The notes: generated by a model from the sequence alone, not told the origin. 64,000 nt of DNA from Pararhodobacter sp. (GCF_034676545.1 NZ_JAUCBZ010000015.1:2449001-2513000); one strand, 5' to 3'; shown: positions 52,486-62,129, numbered from the stretch's first letter. Translations and numbers: made by a program.

Positions 52486-54108
52486 ATGGACGATTGGGCC
52501 GCTATACGCGCTCGGGCGCAGATCAGCTCACAGAATCGGATTGCTGATCTATTCGACGATGAAACGCGCGCCGACAGTTTTTCCGTTTCTGTGGAACTCC
52601 CCGGAACCGGCCCCGTTTTGTTCGATTATTCCAAAACGAGCATAGACGCCGAAACACGCGAGGCCTTGTTGGCGCTTGTCCAGACGAAAGGTCTGGAATC
52701 TCGCCGTGACGCCATGTTTTCGGGTGAAAAGATCAACGAGACCGAGGGGCGTGCCGTGCTGCACACGGCGCTGCGCAATTTGTCAGAGCCCGTCATCGTT
52801 GACGGCAAGGACGTCATCCCGGGTGTCCGCGCGACCCTGACCCGGATGGAGGCCTTTGCGCGTGACCTGCGCGATGGCCGGATTCGCGGAACGGGCGGAC
52901 GCATCACCGATGTCGTGAACATCGGGATCGGCGGCTCCGATCTTGGCCCGGCGATGGCGGCAATTGCCTTGGCACCGTATCACGATGGTCCGCGCATCCA
53001 TTTCGTCTCGAATATCGACGGCGCCCATATTGGTGACGTTTTGGAAGCGTTGAACCCGGAAACAACCTTGGTGATTGTCGCGTCCAAGACCTTTACCACC
53101 ATCGAAACCATGACCAATGCCGAAACCGCAAAGGCCTGGATGGCGCGCGCGGTGGCGGAACCGACGCGTCAGTTTGTGGCGCTGTCAACTGCGCTCGACA
53201 AGACGACCGCCTTTGGCATTGATCCGGCACGGGTCTTTGGCTTTGAGGACTGGGTCGGCGGGCGTTATTCGATGTGGGGGCCCATCGGCCTGAGCCTGAT
53301 GATCGCGATCGGGACCGAACATTTCGCAGCGTTCCTGTCCGGTGCCGCCGCCATGGACCAGCATTTCCGCTCGGCCCCCTTGGCGCAGAACATGCCGGTC
53401 ATGCTGGCGTTGGTGGGCATCTGGCATCGTCAGGTGCTTGGCTACACGACGCGCGCGGTCTTGCCCTATGATCAGCGCCTCTCGCGGCTGCCGGCCTATT
53501 TGCAGCAGCTCGAGATGGAATCCAACGGCAAACGGGTTGCCATGGATGGCGAGGATTTGACGGTGCCCTCGGGGCCGATTGTGTTTGGCGAGCCGGGCAC
53601 CAATGGACAGCACGCGTTTTACCAATTGATCCATCAAGGCACGGATATCGTGCCTTGCGAATTTTTGCTGGCGGCCAAAGGCCACGAACCCGCGTTGAGC
53701 CACCAACATCGGTTGCTGGCGGCGAATTGCCTGGCGCAGGCCGAGGCCCTGATGACCGGCCGCTCGCTGGATGAAGCCCGCGCCATGATGCAAGCTGCGG
53801 GCCTGTCCGGCGCGGAATTGGAGCGTCAGGCGCGCCACCGGGTCTTTCCCGGCAATCGCCCCTCGACCACGCTGATTTACAAGCAACTGACCCCCGCGAT
53901 GCTGGGGGCGATTGTCGCGCTTTATGAGCACCGCGTCTTTGTCGAGGGCGTGGTATTGGGCATCAATTCCTTTGACCAATGGGGCGTGGAGCTTGGCAAG
54001 GAACTGGCGATGCAACTGGTCCCGATGGTCAATGGCAAAGCGCCGGTCGAGGGGCGCGACGGCTCCACGATGAACTTGATCAACACGTTGAAAGGCCTGG
54101 GATTGTAA
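52486..54108 (+). CDS. pgi: Glucose-6-phosphate isomerase
   Basis: Interconverts glucose 6-phosphate and fructose 6-phosphate. The 540-residue protein has the two family signatures: the GGRYSMWGPIGL type block near 260 and the C-terminal NSFDQWGVELGKELA (about 496-510). It also has IGIGGSDLGPAM near 146 and the catalytic Glu in PGTNGQHAFYQLIHQG. The ribosome binding site is weak. It is convergent with a phosphatase-family gene and closed by a strong stem-loop. Confidence 0.95.
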   Translation: MDDWAAIRARAQISSQNRIADLFDDETRADSFSVSVELPGTGPVLFDYSKTSIDAETREALLALVQTKGLESRRDAMFSGEKINETEGRAVLHTALRNLSEPVIVDGKDVIPGVRATLTRMEAFARDLRDGRIRGTGGRITDVVNIGIGGSDLGPAMAAIALAPYHDGPRIHFVSNIDGAHIGDVLEALNPETTLVIVASKTFTTIETMTNAETAKAWMARAVAEPTRQFVALSTALDKTTAFGIDPARVFGFEDWVGGRYSMWGPIGLSLMIAIGTEHFAAFLSGAAAMDQHFRSAPLAQNMPVMLALVGIWHRQVLGYTTRAVLPYDQRLSRLPAYLQQLEMESNGKRVAMDGEDLTVPSGPIVFGEPGTNGQHAFYQLIHQGTDIVPCEFLLAAKGHEPALSHQHRLLAANCLAQAEALMTGRSLDEARAMMQAAGLSGAELERQARHRVFPGNRPSTTLIYKQLTPAMLGAIVALYEHRVFVEGVVLGINSFDQWGVELGKELAMQLVPMVNGKAPVEGRDGSTMNLINTLKGLGL

Positions 54109-54110
54109 GC

Positions 54111-54131
54111 GGGCAGGGCCGAACCCTGCCC
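54111..54131. terminator. Stem-loop after pgi
   Basis: GGGCAGGG (54111-54118) pairs perfectly with CCCTGCCC (54124-54131) around the loop CCGAA. It starts two bases after the pgi stop, between convergent genes. Confidence 0.6.
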
Positions 54132-54145
54132 ATGCCGACCCTTGG

Positions 54146-54982
54146 CTATTTCAGGAACGACTTGGCCTTCATGGTTTCGGCAATCGGCGCGCCCAACCGC
54201 TCCAGAATTGTTGGTGCAAGTTGTAGCTGGTCCAGCAACACATCTGGCGCGGGCCCCTCGGCATCGCCAAAATAATACAACGCGAAATCCTGCTGATCGC
54301 TACCCGTGCCGCCGTGATGGCCGCGCAAGGATTGCCCGTGATCCGCCGTGACGATCACCTCATAGCCCATGTTTCGCCACGCGGGCAGAAAATTGGCCAG
54401 CATGGCATCCATCAATGCGCAAGCATGGTCCATTTGCGCGCACTCATGCCCGAACCGGTGGCCCATGCTGTCAAGCGTGCAGGTGTGCAAAATCCCATAA
54501 TCCAATTTGAACCGAGCGCAGAGCGACGTCAGCGTCGCGAACAGGTCCGCATCGCAAGGCGTCGCCTGATTGACGTGATCATAACCGGTCATGGTGTGAA
54601 ACCGACCGTGATTGATGCTGTCACTCTCGGGCTCATCGTATTCGATATCGCGCACCATATCGAAGGGCGCGCGGTTGAAAAACGTCGACCACCAGGAATG
54701 CGTGACGGCCCCGGTCACGCCGCCGGATTTGCGCACCTGGCTGAAAATGTCTGGCATTTGAACCCGGTGAATATGGCCGTTCGACAGCACGCCATGCACC
54801 TGCGGCGGCGTGCCGGTATGGATCGACGCGTAACACGGCCCCGACATCGAGGGCAGCGACGCCCGCATCCGCCAAACCTTGGCCTCACCCGACGCGACCC
54901 ATCCTTCGAGCCCGCCGAAGTAGCGCCGCCAATTGGCATAGGGAACGCCGTCAAGAATGATCAAGAGCAGTTTGCGGGACAT
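54146..54982 (-). CDS. Alkaline-phosphatase-superfamily (nucleotide pyrophosphatase-like) protein
   Basis: A 278-residue cytosolic metal hydrolase of the alkaline phosphatase superfamily. The start LLLIILDGVPYANW holds the first metal Asp; LPSMSGPCYASIHTG carries the nucleophile position (Ser/Thr); later ligands are in DSMGHRFGHE and TADHGQS. This set fits phosphodiesterase/phosphomutase-like members. The ATG at 54982 follows AGGAAAGG. It is divergent from the choline sulfatase gene, another member of the superfamily, which suggests a functional link, but the substrate is unknown. Confidence 0.8.
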   Translation of the reverse strand: MSRKLLLIILDGVPYANWRRYFGGLEGWVASGEAKVWRMRASLPSMSGPCYASIHTGTPPQVHGVLSNGHIHRVQMPDIFSQVRKSGGVTGAVTHSWWSTFFNRAPFDMVRDIEYDEPESDSINHGRFHTMTGYDHVNQATPCDADLFATLTSLCARFKLDYGILHTCTLDSMGHRFGHECAQMDHACALMDAMLANFLPAWRNMGYEVIVTADHGQSLRGHHGGTGSDQQDFALYYFGDAEGPAPDVLLDQLQLAPTILERLGAPIAETMKAKSFLK

Positions 54983-55142
54983 GTCGGAACCTTTCCTCGG
55001 AGTCTTGCCACGGTCAGACCCTATGCCGCGCTGTTTGGCTTGACCAGAGGGCCAGTTTCGGCATGACATGTCGCAAAGGCGAATGCAGGCACCCGGTCCC
55101 CGGTGCATTGTTGACACCGAAACACCAGATCCAAGGCATTCC

Positions 55143-56648
55143 ATGACCGCTCCGAATATTCTGATCCTGATGGTCGACCAACTGACCGGAACCTTGTTCG
55201 AAGACGGGCCCGCGCCCTTTTTGCACGCGCCCAATCTCAGGGCCTTGGCGGCACGCTCCAAACGGTTTTCGCGGGCCTATTGCGCCAGTCCTCTGTGTTC
55301 GCCATCCCGCGCGAGTTTCATGGCCGGACAATTGCCGCGTCGTACGGGTGTTTACGACAACGCCGCCAATTTCGCCTCCGATATTCCGTGTTTCACCCAT
55401 CATTTGCGGCGCGCGGGCTATCAGACCTGCCTCTCGGGAAAGATGCATTTTGCCGGGCCCGACCAGTTGCACGGCTTTGAGGAACGGCTGACAACCGATA
55501 TCTATCCGTCCGATTTTGGCTGGACCCCGGATTATCGCAAGCCGGGCGAGCGGATTGATTGGTGGTATCACAATCTGGGATCGGTGACGGGGGCAGGGGT
55601 CGCGGAAATCACCAATCAACTGGAATTTGACGACGACACAGCACATCTCGCGTGCCAAAAGCTCTATGATCTGTCGCGTGGACATGACCCGCGACCATGG
55701 TGCCTGACGGTCAGCTTCACGCATCCGCACGATCCCTTCGTTGCGCGCCGTAAGTATTGGGATTTGTACGAGAATTGCCCAGAACTGGAACCCGCGGAAC
55801 GCGTCGCTTATGACGCGCAGGATGCACATTCCAAACGTTTGATGGACAGCGTTGACTGGCAGAAATTCGATCTGACGAAAGAACAAGAACGCCGTGCAAG
55901 GCGCGGATATTACGCGAATATTTCATATATAGACGACAAGGTCGGCGAGGTTTTGGCAACTCTGGAGGCGTCGCGGCAAGAGGCGGTGATCCTGTTTGTA
56001 TCCGACCATGGCGAAATGCTGGGCGAGCATGGATTGTGGTTCAAGATGAGTTTTTTCGAAGATTCGGCACGGGTTCCGATGATGATTTCGGTGCCTGGGA
56101 TGGCGGCGGGACGTGTTGATCACCCGGTCAGCATGATCGACGTATTGCCCACGCTGGCGGATATCGCCGGGATTCCAATGGCCGAGATCACGCCCTGGAC
56201 AGATGGCGAGAGTTTGTTGCAGCTCCTGCATGGCACGGGCGGACGCGGCCCCGTGCCCATGGAATATGCCGCAGAGGGTACGATTGCGCCGATGGTCGGG
56301 TTGGTCGACGGACCTTGGAAATATATCGCCAGCGCCCCCGATCCAGAGCAGCTTTTCAACCTCGAAAGCGACCCGCGCGAACGCCATAATCTTGCGTCTG
56401 ATCAAGGCTTTACGCCGGTTCTTGAACGTATGCGTGGAATGGCCAGGGCGCGCTGGGATCTTGCGGCCTTTGATGCCGAAGTGCGGCAGAGTCAGGCCCG
56501 TCGCTGGGTTGTCTATGACGCGCTGCGCAAGGGCCGCTTTGAAGCCTGGGACTATGAACCGCATCGCCCGGCGTCAGAGCGCTATATGCGCAATCACATG
56601 GACCTGAATATTCTCGAGGATTCTCAAAGGTTTCCGCGCGGCGAATAG
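55143..56648 (+). CDS. betC: Choline-sulfatase
   Basis: Releases choline and sulfate from choline-O-sulfate, supplying choline for glycine betaine and carbon/sulfur. The 501-residue protein has the sulfatase motif CSPSR with Cys52 to be converted to formylglycine, and the family-specific blocks LSGKMHFAGPDQLHGFEERL, ERIDWWYHN and HPHDPFVARRKYWDLY, plus a BetC-like C-terminus (YMRNHMDLN). There is no signal peptide, as is usual for BetC. AAGG precedes the ATG. No betA or betB gene lies nearby in the window. Formylglycine-generating enzyme is needed but not seen here. Confidence 0.92.
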   Translation: MTAPNILILMVDQLTGTLFEDGPAPFLHAPNLRALAARSKRFSRAYCASPLCSPSRASFMAGQLPRRTGVYDNAANFASDIPCFTHHLRRAGYQTCLSGKMHFAGPDQLHGFEERLTTDIYPSDFGWTPDYRKPGERIDWWYHNLGSVTGAGVAEITNQLEFDDDTAHLACQKLYDLSRGHDPRPWCLTVSFTHPHDPFVARRKYWDLYENCPELEPAERVAYDAQDAHSKRLMDSVDWQKFDLTKEQERRARRGYYANISYIDDKVGEVLATLEASRQEAVILFVSDHGEMLGEHGLWFKMSFFEDSARVPMMISVPGMAAGRVDHPVSMIDVLPTLADIAGIPMAEITPWTDGESLLQLLHGTGGRGPVPMEYAAEGTIAPMVGLVDGPWKYIASAPDPEQLFNLESDPRERHNLASDQGFTPVLERMRGMARARWDLAAFDAEVRQSQARRWVVYDALRKGRFEAWDYEPHRPASERYMRNHMDLNILEDSQRFPRGE

Positions 56649-56651
56649 ACG

Positions 56652-57035
56652 TCAATCAACCTCGAGCAGCCGAACATTCAAGTTTGGACACAGCGCGCTG
56701 ACCTCTCGAATAACGAGTTCGGCGCGTGGCAGTCGTTGGGTCATCGCAAACAGATCCCCACGATATCCAAGCTTTTCCAGCTCCAACCCCAGATCGACGA
56801 TATCCCAATCCGAGGTAATCAGGGGTCCGATGATGACGTCCGGATGGATGGTGCGGATCATGTCTTCGCTCAACATCCGTTTTTGTGTAATGATTACAGA
56901 CTGCTGCCCTGGTTGAGGCCGGAGCTGTTTGAGCGACGATGGTGAATCGATCACAAGAACGGTTCGGGCATCAAGAAGAACCCGACAAACCGGAACTGGA
57001 TGACTGACAAACTGAGTCTGTGCCTTTGTTTGCAT
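56652..57035 (-). CDS. Small receiver-like protein, function unknown
   Basis: A 127-residue soluble protein whose pattern of alternating strands and helices (VLVIDSPSSLKQL, IHPDVIIGPLITSDWDIVDLGLELEKLGY, then DLFAMTQRLP) resembles a response-regulator receiver fold. A phospho-acceptor Asp and the usual Lys are not clearly placed, so it may be a degenerate receiver. It is convergent with betC, with 3 bp between stops. The ribosome binding site is weak. Confidence 0.6.
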   Translation of the reverse strand: MQTKAQTQFVSHPVPVCRVLLDARTVLVIDSPSSLKQLRPQPGQQSVIITQKRMLSEDMIRTIHPDVIIGPLITSDWDIVDLGLELEKLGYRGDLFAMTQRLPRAELVIREVSALCPNLNVRLLEVD

Positions 57036-57176
57036 TGTGCAGGCCGAACGTTATGGAGTGAACCCAAGTGAACGTGGGAACAATCTGATTTCACATACCA
57101 CTCATCAAGAACCCGTATTACTCAGTAAATCATTAATATCGCGTTAATACCTGTACGGTTTTGTGGTGTTGCACAA

Positions 57177-57233
57177 GGGGTTGTTGCATCTGCGATTTGG
57201 GCGCCTTTGGCGCTGTGGCGCATCAGCAACCCC
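57177..57233. other. 57-bp nested palindrome
   Basis: Reading inward, GGGG, TTGC, TGCG and GCGCC on the left pair with CCCC, GCAA, CGCA and GGCGC on the right around a TTT loop, with small internal loops. It lies in the 291-bp non-coding gap between the receiver-like gene and the end of the DUF2339 gene. It could end transcription of the DUF2339 gene, or be a mobile palindromic repeat or small RNA. Confidence 0.6.
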
Positions 57234-57326
57234 AAAAGCGACCACTATCGGCATCGAGTTCCAAATACAGCGCTCGTCGTGACGTGCGTTGCATGGCATT
57301 TATTTAACATAATACCGATTATCAGA

Positions 57327-59933
57327 CTAATGGATGTCAGGCCCACGTCCCATCCGCGCCGCCACCCAGGCATTGAGCCAGGCAAGCCCCACCAAGGCAC
57401 CGCCCAGCCCCAGGAATGCGCCGACGCGCATCAACCCGGTCAAGCCGGACGCGTCGATCAAGAAAGCTTTGCTTGCCGCTATCGCAATCAGGGCCAGTCC
57501 GGCAATCCTGTATTGGGTCCGTCCGACGCGGAGTGCCATGGCCAAGGCGATTGCACCCGCGATCAGCAACGCGACCGTATAGGCATAAAGCTCACCCTGC
57601 GCAAAGCCGCGCGACATGCTCATGCCCGTGCCGCCTTGCCACATATGGCGAATAACAACGCCAATCCAGTAAACAAGCAATCCGTAGCCGATGATGCGGC
57701 CAAGGCCCGCGACCCGAATGGTTGCATGGCGCAGCACCCAGATCAACGTCGCCCCTGGAAGCGCATAAGCAAGCAGCAGATCGTTCAGCAAGATCACACC
57801 CACAACGGCGTCAGCGCTCCAGCCGTTGGTCGAGAGTGGCGAAAAGTAAACCGTTGCGCCGACAATCATCGCGCCGGCTCCGGCGCCAAAGAAAAACGCC
57901 AGCACACGCCGCACAAGACCGAGCGCACGGCTATCGCGCAAGTGTTCTGCGCGACGCATTTGCACCCAGGCCAGGATGATCAAGACGCAGGCCTGAAGGC
58001 CCAGATGTGCATGAATGCTGATCGTGTCAAAGAAGAAGCGTGCGATGAGGACCGACAGGGAAATGGGAAGCATCCCCGCCAGCCCGGTTTCGACGATCAC
58101 ACTGGACCAATCGCGCAATTTGCCCCGCGCAAGACCCGCAGTAAGCGCCAGCGCTACGGCCGGCCCACCGATCGCGGCCAGAACGCTCAAGATGACCTCG
58201 ATCGCAGTTGCGCTGCCGGATCCATCCCATCCAAGCATCCACGACAGGCCAGGATTGACGACAATGCGCCAGCCAATCGCCATTGACCCCAAGGCCAGGA
58301 ACCAGCCCAGCAACGGGATGTCAAAGCGCCGATCCATGGCCGCGGCGATGATCATCAACCCCGCCAGGGCCAGTGTCAGCGCGCTGAAGCTAAGGCTCAA
58401 CATCAGTGCCAGCGCGATCATGGCAAAAGCCGCCGTTGCGGATGCCCCCAGCAAAAGGCCCTGCCCGCTATCATGCTTGGCCGCCCATAACGCGACGCCA
58501 GCATAGGCCGAGGCAAGTGCCATCGCGGCCAACGACCATGTTGCCGCATCCGACCACAGGCTGAGTGACCAGAACAGTTCAAATGCGACCAGCATGGCGC
58601 CCGGATAGCCGATTCCCAGCATGGCCCAGAAATCACGCCATCCACCGATTGCCAATCGGCTGCGCCACACCATTGCCGCGCCCGCGACCACGGCCAGCGC
58701 CATGGCCGCGAACGGCAGCCATGGGCGCTCTGCCAGGATCAGAAAGACACCCGATTGCAACGTTATTCCCGCAACTGCCACGGCGGCGAGGCTTGCCAGG
58801 ACAGGCAGCAGACCCTGATCGGAAAGCACCGGGGCAAAACGGGTCCAGAGAGGCACGATCATCGCCAAAACCCCGAGACTGAGAAGCAAGACGATGGTGT
58901 CTTGCACCAGAAACAGAATGGCGCTGCTCAACGCGAGTGCGAGCGCTGAAACAAGTGTCGGAGCCGACGGTCGGGCCTTGCGCCAGGTGCAGATCCTTGC
59001 GCCCTCGCCACGCGGGATCAGGACCCCGGATGGCAGCGCCATCGCCAGCAGGGCCACCAGTATGGTGAGGGCCGACAGACCAAAGGCCCCTGCCCCTGCA
59101 AACCGGATCAAGACCCCGGCAACCATTGGCGCAACCACCGCCAAGGCCGACACCCAACCCCAGCGCTTGAAACCATCGATCCCCAATCCGAAAACCGCGA
59201 TCAGCCCGAAATAGGCATACAGCATGTCGCTGGGTGCGCCACCGCCGCCGATGAGAAATGGAGCGGACACTCCGGCAACGACGCCGATGGTCGCCAGCAA
59301 GGGGCCATGCACCCAGCCCAAGCCCATGGCGAAGGCCGAAACTGCGGCAAGACCCAGCAGCGCGACCGTGGGCGACAGCATGGCATAGAAGTGGAACGCG
59401 GCAAGGATCGCGGCCAAAAGCGCAACGATACCCGCGCCGGACAACGTCGAGGGCAACAGGCGCGCTGAGCTTCCCTCATCGCCCCAACGACGGCGGATGA
59501 ACTCGCCACAGGCAACCAGCACTGCGCCGAGCAGCAAAGCCAAAGCGATCCGCGCCTGCGGTGACAGCAGTCCGCGCTCTATCGAGTATTGCACCAGATA
59601 GACCGCCGCCATGATCAGCGCGGCTCCGGCAACGGGATAGATCCAGTTCGCCTTGATCCAATTGAACAGCCCTCGCCACAGGGGCGATGTCTCGCGCTTG
59701 CCACGGCTCCAAGGGCTTGGCCGCTGGGTGTCTGTCTCAGCCGTTTCCGGTGCTTGCTCTGCCGGTTCTGGGGCCGTTTCTGCGGCCGGTTCTGGGGGCG
59801 CGTCCCACCCCAATGACGCCATTCGATCTTCCAGAATCGCCACACGGCGTGCCAATCGTCGAGACCTGAGAAGGCCAAGAAGCGCTATGAAACACGCAAA
59901 GGCCGCGACTAAGATCGCAAATTCGGCCGACAT
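57327..59933 (-). CDS. DUF2339 large membrane protein
   Basis: An 868-residue polytopic membrane protein. After one N-terminal helix (residues 5-22) comes a proline/glutamate-rich linker (about 45-75: PEPAEQAPETAET) and then some 25 hydrophobic segments running to the C-terminus. The basic/aromatic segment LFNWIKANWIYPVAGAALIM at about 88-107 is the family's characteristic first core helix. DUF2339 proteins have no established function. AGGTA precedes the ATG. It is transcribed alone, divergent from rpe. Confidence 0.8.
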   Translation of the reverse strand: MSAEFAILVAAFACFIALLGLLRSRRLARRVAILEDRMASLGWDAPPEPAAETAPEPAEQAPETAETDTQRPSPWSRGKRETSPLWRGLFNWIKANWIYPVAGAALIMAAVYLVQYSIERGLLSPQARIALALLLGAVLVACGEFIRRRWGDEGSSARLLPSTLSGAGIVALLAAILAAFHFYAMLSPTVALLGLAAVSAFAMGLGWVHGPLLATIGVVAGVSAPFLIGGGGAPSDMLYAYFGLIAVFGLGIDGFKRWGWVSALAVVAPMVAGVLIRFAGAGAFGLSALTILVALLAMALPSGVLIPRGEGARICTWRKARPSAPTLVSALALALSSAILFLVQDTIVLLLSLGVLAMIVPLWTRFAPVLSDQGLLPVLASLAAVAVAGITLQSGVFLILAERPWLPFAAMALAVVAGAAMVWRSRLAIGGWRDFWAMLGIGYPGAMLVAFELFWSLSLWSDAATWSLAAMALASAYAGVALWAAKHDSGQGLLLGASATAAFAMIALALMLSLSFSALTLALAGLMIIAAAMDRRFDIPLLGWFLALGSMAIGWRIVVNPGLSWMLGWDGSGSATAIEVILSVLAAIGGPAVALALTAGLARGKLRDWSSVIVETGLAGMLPISLSVLIARFFFDTISIHAHLGLQACVLIILAWVQMRRAEHLRDSRALGLVRRVLAFFFGAGAGAMIVGATVYFSPLSTNGWSADAVVGVILLNDLLLAYALPGATLIWVLRHATIRVAGLGRIIGYGLLVYWIGVVIRHMWQGGTGMSMSRGFAQGELYAYTVALLIAGAIALAMALRVGRTQYRIAGLALIAIAASKAFLIDASGLTGLMRVGAFLGLGGALVGLAWLNAWVAARMGRGPDIH

Positions 59934-60022
59934 GCGTGTACCTCGCTTTGCAGTAGACGCCCGTGACGCTATGGCTTAGGGCAAAATCATCGTAACTTTG
60001 CCATATCCGGAGCCTCAGTGTT

Positions 60023-60724
60023 ATGACATTCTCGCGCAACATCAAGATCGCCCCCTCGATCCTTTCAGCGGACTTCGCCGATTTCGGACGCGAGATTTAT
60101 GCCATCGAAGCGCAGGGCGCTGACTGGGTCCATGTCGACGTCATGGACGGGCATTTTGTCCCCAACCTGACCTTTGGGCCGCCCGCAGTGGCCGCGTTTC
60201 GCAAACATGTGACAACGGTCATGGACGTTCATTTGATGATCGCCCCGGTCGACCCCTATATCGAGGCGTTCGCCGAGGCCGGTGCCGACATCATCACCGC
60301 CCATGTCGAGGCTGGCGCGCATAGTCACCGCACCTTGCAAGCCATTCGCGCAACTGGAAAAAAGGCAGGTATTGCCCTGAACCCCGGGACGCCTGCGGAA
60401 AGCGTGGCACATCTTCTGGATTTGACCGATCTGATCTGTGTGATGACGGTCAATCCGGGGTTTGGCGGGCAGAAATTCATTGATATGACCGCGAAGATAC
60501 GCGCCTTGCGGGCGATGATCGGGGACCGGCCAATCCATATTGAGATCGACGGCGGCGTGACGCCCGAAACCGCGCCTTTGGTGGTGGCGGCAGGGGCAGA
60601 TGTCCTTGTGGCAGGCTCTGCGGTGTTCAAGGGTGGCTCGGTCGGCAACCCTGCGCCGTATGGCGAGAACATCCGCGCAATTCGAACTGCTGCCGAACTG
60701 CGCACCGGGGCGTTTCTGGCCTGA
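60023..60724 (+). CDS. rpe: Ribulose-phosphate 3-epimerase
   Basis: Interconverts ribulose 5-phosphate and xylulose 5-phosphate in the pentose phosphate and Calvin cycles. The 233-residue TIM-barrel protein has the family blocks IAPSILSADFADFG, HVDVMDGHFVPNLTFGP (metal Asp and His), MTVNPGFGGQKFI and EIDGGVTPE. All catalytic residues appear intact. Two stem-loops follow the stop. The start codon has only a distant GGAG. Confidence 0.95.
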   Translation: MTFSRNIKIAPSILSADFADFGREIYAIEAQGADWVHVDVMDGHFVPNLTFGPPAVAAFRKHVTTVMDVHLMIAPVDPYIEAFAEAGADIITAHVEAGAHSHRTLQAIRATGKKAGIALNPGTPAESVAHLLDLTDLICVMTVNPGFGGQKFIDMTAKIRALRAMIGDRPIHIEIDGGVTPETAPLVVAAGADVLVAGSAVFKGGSVGNPAPYGENIRAIRTAAELRTGAFLA

Positions 60725-60739
60725 AAATCCTGGATGAAC

Positions 60740-60791
60740 GCCTGATTTGTCAGGCAGCAGACCCTACCGGTGGGGTAAAACCACACCGGTA
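60740..60791 (+). terminator. Two consecutive stem-loops after rpe
   Basis: GCCTGA-TTTG-TCAGGC (60740-60755) is a perfect small hairpin. Ten bases on, TACCGGTG (60765-60772) pairs with CACCGGTA (60784-60791) across a TAAAA-containing loop. They begin 16 bp after the rpe stop and probably end its transcript, though neither has a T-run. Confidence 0.5.
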
Positions 60792-60956
60792 AGCCTTGCT
60801 GCATCGGGTTGGGACTAGATACCGCAAGTTACGCGGATCCTTGCATCCCTTCGAACCGAAAACGTGGCTGGATGCAGAATGCAAAGATTACTCATCAATA
60901 CATCGCATTTTAGACATGTATAAGTCGAAACGGCAGTACAGAAATCCATACCTTGT

Positions 60957-61871
60957 TCACGTCGAGCCCTCTCCAGAGGGTTTGAATTGTTCCAGTTTTC
61001 GGGCGCCGCTCCCGATTTCTGGCTTTCGCGACATGAACACCTGGTTGAGAAAGGCGGCCTTGACCAATGCGTGAGCGGTCGTTTCGACCCCCAATGTTTC
61101 TCGCGCCAATCGGAGATGTTTGTCTACGGTCGGAGCGGACAAACCCATGATCGTCGCAATATCCGCCGAGGTTTTTCCCTCGGCAACCCATTCCAGAACT
61201 TCTCTCTGGCGGTCCGTCAATTGGCCCCGTGGCGTGGGATAAGGCAGTGTTGACAGCTGGTTATGGGCAATTGTTGCCGCGACAAATATAAGGGTATCGT
61301 ATTTCAGCAGCCATTCATCAACCTCAGCTTGGGGAACGTCAGCCGGCGCTATGAGCGCCAGAACCGCCTTGCCGCGCGTGCGCACATTCGGGAAACCGAC
61401 GCAACAGCCGGAAACCAGTCCGTGGCGCTCGAAAAACTCGAGGGACGCCGGTTTTGCAACATAATCAGCCGCCAAACCACACTCGGCTGCCGATTTTGAC
61501 CAGCTTGCCACGCCGACGTTGTTCAGCGCCCAATGAAATGTCAGGCTTTGCAGATAATGGCCCTCTCCAATCAATCTGGCGGACACTTCGGCGTCGAAGG
61601 TCGACAAGATCAGATAATCCTCCGGAGAGCCCAAACGCGCGCCCCATGAATCCGGGGAATAGCCAAAAATGGCATGTGCAAAGCCAAGCTCGTAAAAAAA
61701 CTCGCAGGTCTTGGCCCAAACGGTTTCCTGGTCCGCGGCGGTCATGACAGCGGAGAGGTGACCCGCGAAGCCCGGCAAATCTCGCGTGAAACGCTGGGTG
61801 CCTGCGCCAGTACTCAAGCGCAAAGCGGGGTCTGGAGCGTTGTTATCAGGAGTTATGGGATGCATCGCCAA
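60957..61871 (-). CDS. LuxR-family regulator with autoinducer-binding domain
   Basis: A 304-residue LuxR-type regulator. Residues 40-210 match the autoinducer-binding fold, with a VjbR-like pattern (WSKSAAECGLAADYVA, then FFERHGLVSGCCVGFPNVR). Residues 218-275 form the LuxR helix-turn-helix (LTDRQREVLEWVAEGKTSADIATIMGLS, then TVDKHLRLARETL). No luxI-type synthase is in the window, so it may be a solo receptor that reads signals made elsewhere. The start has no clear binding site; a Met two codons downstream is an alternative. The upstream 200 bp is AT-rich. Confidence 0.85.
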   Translation of the reverse strand: MAMHPITPDNNAPDPALRLSTGAGTQRFTRDLPGFAGHLSAVMTAADQETVWAKTCEFFYELGFAHAIFGYSPDSWGARLGSPEDYLILSTFDAEVSARLIGEGHYLQSLTFHWALNNVGVASWSKSAAECGLAADYVAKPASLEFFERHGLVSGCCVGFPNVRTRGKAVLALIAPADVPQAEVDEWLLKYDTLIFVAATIAHNQLSTLPYPTPRGQLTDRQREVLEWVAEGKTSADIATIMGLSAPTVDKHLRLARETLGVETTAHALVKAAFLNQVFMSRKPEIGSGARKLEQFKPSGEGST

Positions 61872-62073
61872 ATATTCAAATATAAAAACTCATTCAAAAT
61901 GTTGCAGTTTCCAGCGAGTGTCGAGTGTTTCGATAGACAGGACTGAAGATGCGCATATCCAATAGAATGGTTTATAACTTAAAATAGGATTTAGCGTGGA
62001 AAAAAGAACGACAAGGCGCAAACTGTGCCTATTGTGCAGCAATGCGGATATGCATCGGCAATCTCAATTAAGC

Positions 62074-62106
62074 AAAAAGGGCAGCACATTCGGTGCCGCC
62101 CTTTTT
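62074..62106 (-). terminator. Intrinsic terminator downstream of tsf
   Basis: On the minus strand GGGCGGCAC pairs with GTGCTGCCC (one G-U wobble) and is followed by CTTTTTGC. It lies 24 bp after the tsf stop, the expected place to end the rpsB-tsf transcript. On the plus strand the same stem has an A-C mismatch, so the minus direction is favoured. Confidence 0.75.
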
Positions 62107-62129
62107 GGTAAAGACGCAATCCTGGGGGA

